60,000 nt of DNA from Adiantum capillus-veneris (Eukaryota > Streptophyta > Polypodiopsida > Polypodiales > Pteridaceae). A model generated the notes under the pieces. The model was given only the letters and a program-made list of their open reading frames with translations, was not told the origin of the DNA and made no database searches. The DNA lies in NCBI GenBank assembly GCA_014529385.2, contig CM043969.1, positions 71,824,676 through 71,884,675 of the forward strand, in the 5' to 3' direction. How positions within the stretch are numbered: position 1 is the first letter of the stretch; each line of letters starts with the position of its first letter. Shown here in pieces: positions 56,780 to 60,000 of this stretch. The translations under genes were made by a program, and so were the position numbers.

Positions 56780-57718
56780 ATTCCCATCGTCTACATTCCT
56801 CCTCCCCTTTCTTTGAATTTTGGCATATTTAAAAATTCCAAATATGCTTCTGACAATGATTGATATCCACAAGGATAGGTATTCTAAATCCACCCACTTT
56901 TCTTCCAAGTAGCTCTTCTACAACTGATCTCAGAATCCTCTAAAACTTAAATTGTGTAACACCCTGGTTCTTGGGCTTTCCAACATGATCTTTGAGATAT
57001 CACCAGCTCCTCTTATCTAGAGTCTTCTTCTATGTTGTCTTGTGAATAGTCTAGGTGGGGCTTGAATTGCTAGAGGTTGACTCCTTCCTTGAGCATTGGT
57101 TCCAACATTTTCCTTTTGAATGAACTGATAGATGGCTTTTTTCTCCAACTTCTCCATGTGAAGAGGCATCATCTCGATTTTGTATAGTGTCACATCATTC
57201 CATGTAAATGCTTGAATCTATAATCGGACATCCTTCATACACCGATACAAGGTGGATTCCACAGTAGCATTTCCAATTGTAGTCCTAAGCTCTGAACATT
57301 CATGGTAGTCAATTGTTGTATACAACATTACAAATCTTTCTAGATCCAAGTATGCATCATCATCATTCTAATACTCCTAGACTAGAGTGTCTTGTGCTTC
57401 CTTAACCTCTTATTCAGACTTAAGCATTCAACGGTGTAATCAAGATCTGTGTCTAAATCTACATCAATTAGCAATGCTTTGCCCTTGTTCATTGTGATAA
57501 TAGCTTGAGATTGTTGTTATGTATTTTCTCCTTTCTAAGTCTATTGTTGATTTTGACCACATTGGGTCTGGTTAGTTTGTTGTTGAGTCTAATCTACAGA
57601 AGACTTCCCGTTCCCTTAGCCCCTTGTGTGTCGGCCACCTAATGTCCGCCTGTGGATGATCCAAGTGCTAGACAAGGTTGGTTATTATCATCATCATGCC
57701 TCATATAATGTCATAAAA
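56780..57718 (-). pseudogene. Decayed minus-strand coding region, second half
   Basis: Reading the minus strand through stops gives long protein-like stretches: around 57370-57030 a frame open for about 110 codons apart from one stop (MLYTTIDYHECSELRTTIG, YKIEMMPLHMEKLEKKAIYQ), and around 57510-57400 another with MNKGKALLIDVDLDTDLDY. A Gln-rich patch (TQQQTNQTQCGQNQQ) lies near 57570. I recognise no family. It probably continues the coding region at 59315-59860, from which it is separated by the solo LTR. It may be the Gag-to-protease part of an unrelated retroelement or a host pseudogene. Confidence 0.45.
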
Positions 57719-59314
57719 TCTAATATCTAACCAACCTAAATGATTTTCTCATATTAAATTGATCATTTAATGTGGGAGAATAGACGGGAACAAGGGTTAG
57801 AATATACACATGTGCTTACAGGTCTATCTCGACACTGGGCCAACGGTGAAGGGGTCTAAATGAGAGATGATCTGTCAAAGAGCAAGGCTATCCAATGGAA
57901 CTTAAAAGACCTTAGGGTTAGCTTCATTTAAGACCTCCAAAGGTTAGTGTTAAAAGTTCTTTAACCTTAGGTAATCTAGGGTTGTGCTTCAGGTGGGAAC
58001 CCGACCCAAGCTTGAGGTGCTTGTCGTGCTTGATGACTAAGGTGCTTGAGGTGCTTCGCGTGCTTGTTGACTAAGGTGCTTGAGGTTCTTGTCGTGCTTG
58101 CTGACTAAGATGCTTGAGGTGCTTGCCGTGCTTGCCGACTAGGGAGCTTGAGGTGCTTATGGGAACACTACCCAAGATTGAGGTGCTTTGTCGTGCTTGT
58201 GTTCCACAAAGTCAAAGCATCCCTACAAGAGAGGGGGAGAGCCCTAAAGCTAGGGGGATGAGAGAGAAAACACACACACATGCACACAAGATAAGCCAAG
58301 CCTCAAGAGGTAGCAAAAAAGACACATGTCAAGCCCCTAACCCTGTTGCCCTCGTGGTGTGCATAAAGCCTATTGGTTCGCCTTCCAAGGGGTCCAATGA
58401 TAAATTAGTTAATTTGACTAAATTTTTTTTCATTTATCAAGTCCTCTCTCTCAAAGGGAAAGGGGGACACTTGCCCCAAGCTACCCTTGTTGCTTGTTAT
58501 GCATTCTGCATGTGATTGGCCAGACTTGCAGGGGTCCAATAAGCTTCTTCCATGAGCTAGAAGAGGGGGATTGACCAAATCAAGAAGGGGGATAGCTTGG
58601 GGGCTATACTCTCCACACACTCACACACACTCTCATTGTGAAGTGCAAAGTGCAAGAGCTCCATCTCCTTTTCCAAGCTAGTAGAGAAGTTGAGAGCCTA
58701 TACCAACACTCTTGGCTATGGAATGCAAATCCAACCAAGAGCCATGCTTCAAAGCTTCAGCTTGCCATCTTCTCCATCTTCATTACTATGCTATTATGTA
58801 TGCTAGCAAGAAGAGTGATGATAAGTGAGGAACTACATCTTTCTCCTATGGAATGTTTCTTCTTCCTCTTCCCTACCCTCATTCTGTGCTAACTCTCTCC
58901 ACCTTCGAGGTGTTTGAGGCCTTGGGACTGAAGCTTGGGATAGTTAATGATTTTTGCAAAGTTGATGTTATGCTCGTGATGCATGAAGCTTTCCATATTC
59001 ATTGCATCACCTAGGTCACAAGGAACACAAAGATTGTATTGTATCAAGTCTCTCTTGATGGGAGAATCTATAATACAAATGCCTATGGGAGGGGGGACCG
59101 GCTCCACATAAATCCAGTCCTCAAATGTTGTCATGTTCTCTGAACTCTCTCTCTTGAAAAATTATTGTGCACGCTAAGTTAACTAAGTACCATGTTTATG
59201 TTGCTACCATCAATTAAGTTCACCCTCTATGCTCACAAAGTAATCTCACAAAAGTGCTTTCTCTAATTTTCTTGATTCCTCTACTCACAAAGTTCATAGG
59301 CCATTTCCATTACA
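57719..59314 (+). mobile_element. Solo LTR of the chromovirus B family
   Basis: 1596 bp, starting tgtcataaaatctaatatc and ending ttccattaca. These are the ends of the B LTR in the opposite orientation, and the sequence between is similar throughout. The flanks tataa (57714-57718) and tatta (59315-59319) agree at four of five bases. No internal element sequence is attached, which fits recombination between two LTRs of an earlier full element. Confidence 0.92.
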
Positions 59315-59860
59315 TATTATTTGTCCCATCTTCAATCTCCTTGTCCCACGCTGATTGATCAGCATCATCTTCCTCATCATCCTCTTTGTGGCATGAGGTG
59401 TTCCATTAGTGCTTGATTTATCAAGGTAGATATAAGCTCTTCTTTCTTCTCATCTAGATCGGACTTGATAGAGCCTAACAGATTATGGTCTTCAATGTTT
59501 GGTGTCGAATTTTTGTCGTGATCTGATACGTCCACCAAAGACTAATAAATATATTTATCCGATACATACTGCTTTAGAGTGTTTTGTACTACCTTTAAAC
59601 TACTCAAGGCTGCCATTTTCTAATTGATCAAAACCCTTTGAGCATTATTAGGACTAACAAGTTGGGCCTTTTATTCCTCCAAAGCTGAGTTTGTCCCTTC
59701 AGATTCTCTAACTTCTTTTGTTGTGTCTACATTATCTATTCATCCTTTTCCTAGTCAATTTGCAGTCTGAGCACAATTTCTTTGAGGCACAAACTTTCTT
59801 GTTTGTATTTCTCAGCTTTGCTCGTGGCATGTTTCTTGATGGAGCCTTGTGCTTCCATCA
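59315..59860 (-). pseudogene. Decayed minus-strand coding region, first half, coiled-coil-like
   Basis: On the minus strand from about 59860, codons read MEAQGSIKKHATSKAEKY, then KQESLCLKEIVLRLQID, TQQKKLENLKGQTQ, and in a second frame MAALSSLKVVQNTLKQYVSD, SIKSDLDEKKEELISTL and, after two stops, an acidic DDEEDDADQSAWDKEIED (about 59380-59330). The pattern of charged and leucine-spaced residues suggests a coiled coil followed by an acidic segment. At least six stops and a frame change show it is dead. No family is recognised. Confidence 0.5.
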
Positions 59861-60000
59861 TCTATCCAATCACATTGACTATTGTGTTTCACCTTTTTTG
59901 AATGGTGAAGATATAGCCATCGCTATTTCTTTGCCTATCAATATGGTCAGTTTTATACATAACCACAAGAGTCTAGTATGGTACCATTAGTTTCCCACAT
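59861..60000. other. Window end, nothing recognised
   Basis: No motif or repeat found. It may be the upstream part of the decayed minus-strand coding region. Confidence 0.4.

Noticed and set aside
1-60000. tRNA, rRNA, snRNA or microRNA genes
   Set aside because: No cloverleaf, conserved rRNA stretch or convincing long hairpin was seen by eye. A covariance-model search would be decisive.

Overview
This window looks like intergenic heterochromatin from a seed plant with a large genome. Plant-type chromoviruses, Athila/Tat-type Ty3/gypsy pol, two Ty1/copia elements, diverged satellite arrays and long microsatellites fill almost all of it. I found no intact host gene, no tRNA or rRNA gene and nothing prokaryotic. 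The species cannot be fixed from the sequence alone. All percentages and substitution counts here were made by eye.

Layout. (1) 1-2657: part of a broken Athila/Tat-like pol. (2) 2658-5367: unassigned sequence with a diverged satellite patch. (3) 5373-9004: a deleted copia element with exact target duplication ttggg. (4) 9010-12687: mostly a diverged satellite with a period near 390 bp. (5) 12693-22311: chromovirus A, minus strand, exact duplication aacaa, with a 1.57-kb TG...CA insertion inside its left LTR. (6) 22317-24122: unassigned sequence that runs into a second repeat family. (7) 24128-28704: a gag-only LTR element F, minus strand, exact duplication caaat. (8) 28774-36981: copia element D, split by chromovirus C (30306 to about 35055), whose 3' end is lost in a deletion that also took the middle of D. 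(9) 36982-38482: continuation of the repeat family that F and D interrupted. (10) 38488-47281: chromovirus B, minus strand, the youngest and best preserved element, exact duplication ccaac. (11) 47287-56372: a second, longer Athila/Tat-like element G with gag, protease, pol and an extra downstream reading frame. (12) 57719-59314: a solo LTR of the B family that splits a decayed minus-strand coding region (about 56780-59860).

How the parts relate. A, B, C and the solo LTR are one chromovirus family with at least two LTR subtypes (A/C and B/solo). Their Gag carries an arginine/serine-rich segment before the Gag core, and where the 3' end survives (A and B) the integrase ends in a chromodomain. 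The two Athila/Tat copies (1-2657 and 50858-53514) differ at only about 22 positions with no indel, yet share four disabling lesions. They therefore descend from an ancestor that was already broken, either copied in trans or duplicated as DNA. F carries gag but no pol and has a primer-binding site resembling that for tRNA-Asp, so it must have depended on another element's enzymes.

The least conventional pieces are the reading frame downstream of G pol (a globular domain followed by coiled coils), the gag-only element F, and the arginine/serine-rich Gag of the chromovirus family. No element here appears able to move by itself. B comes closest, with two frameshifts between RNase H and integrase.
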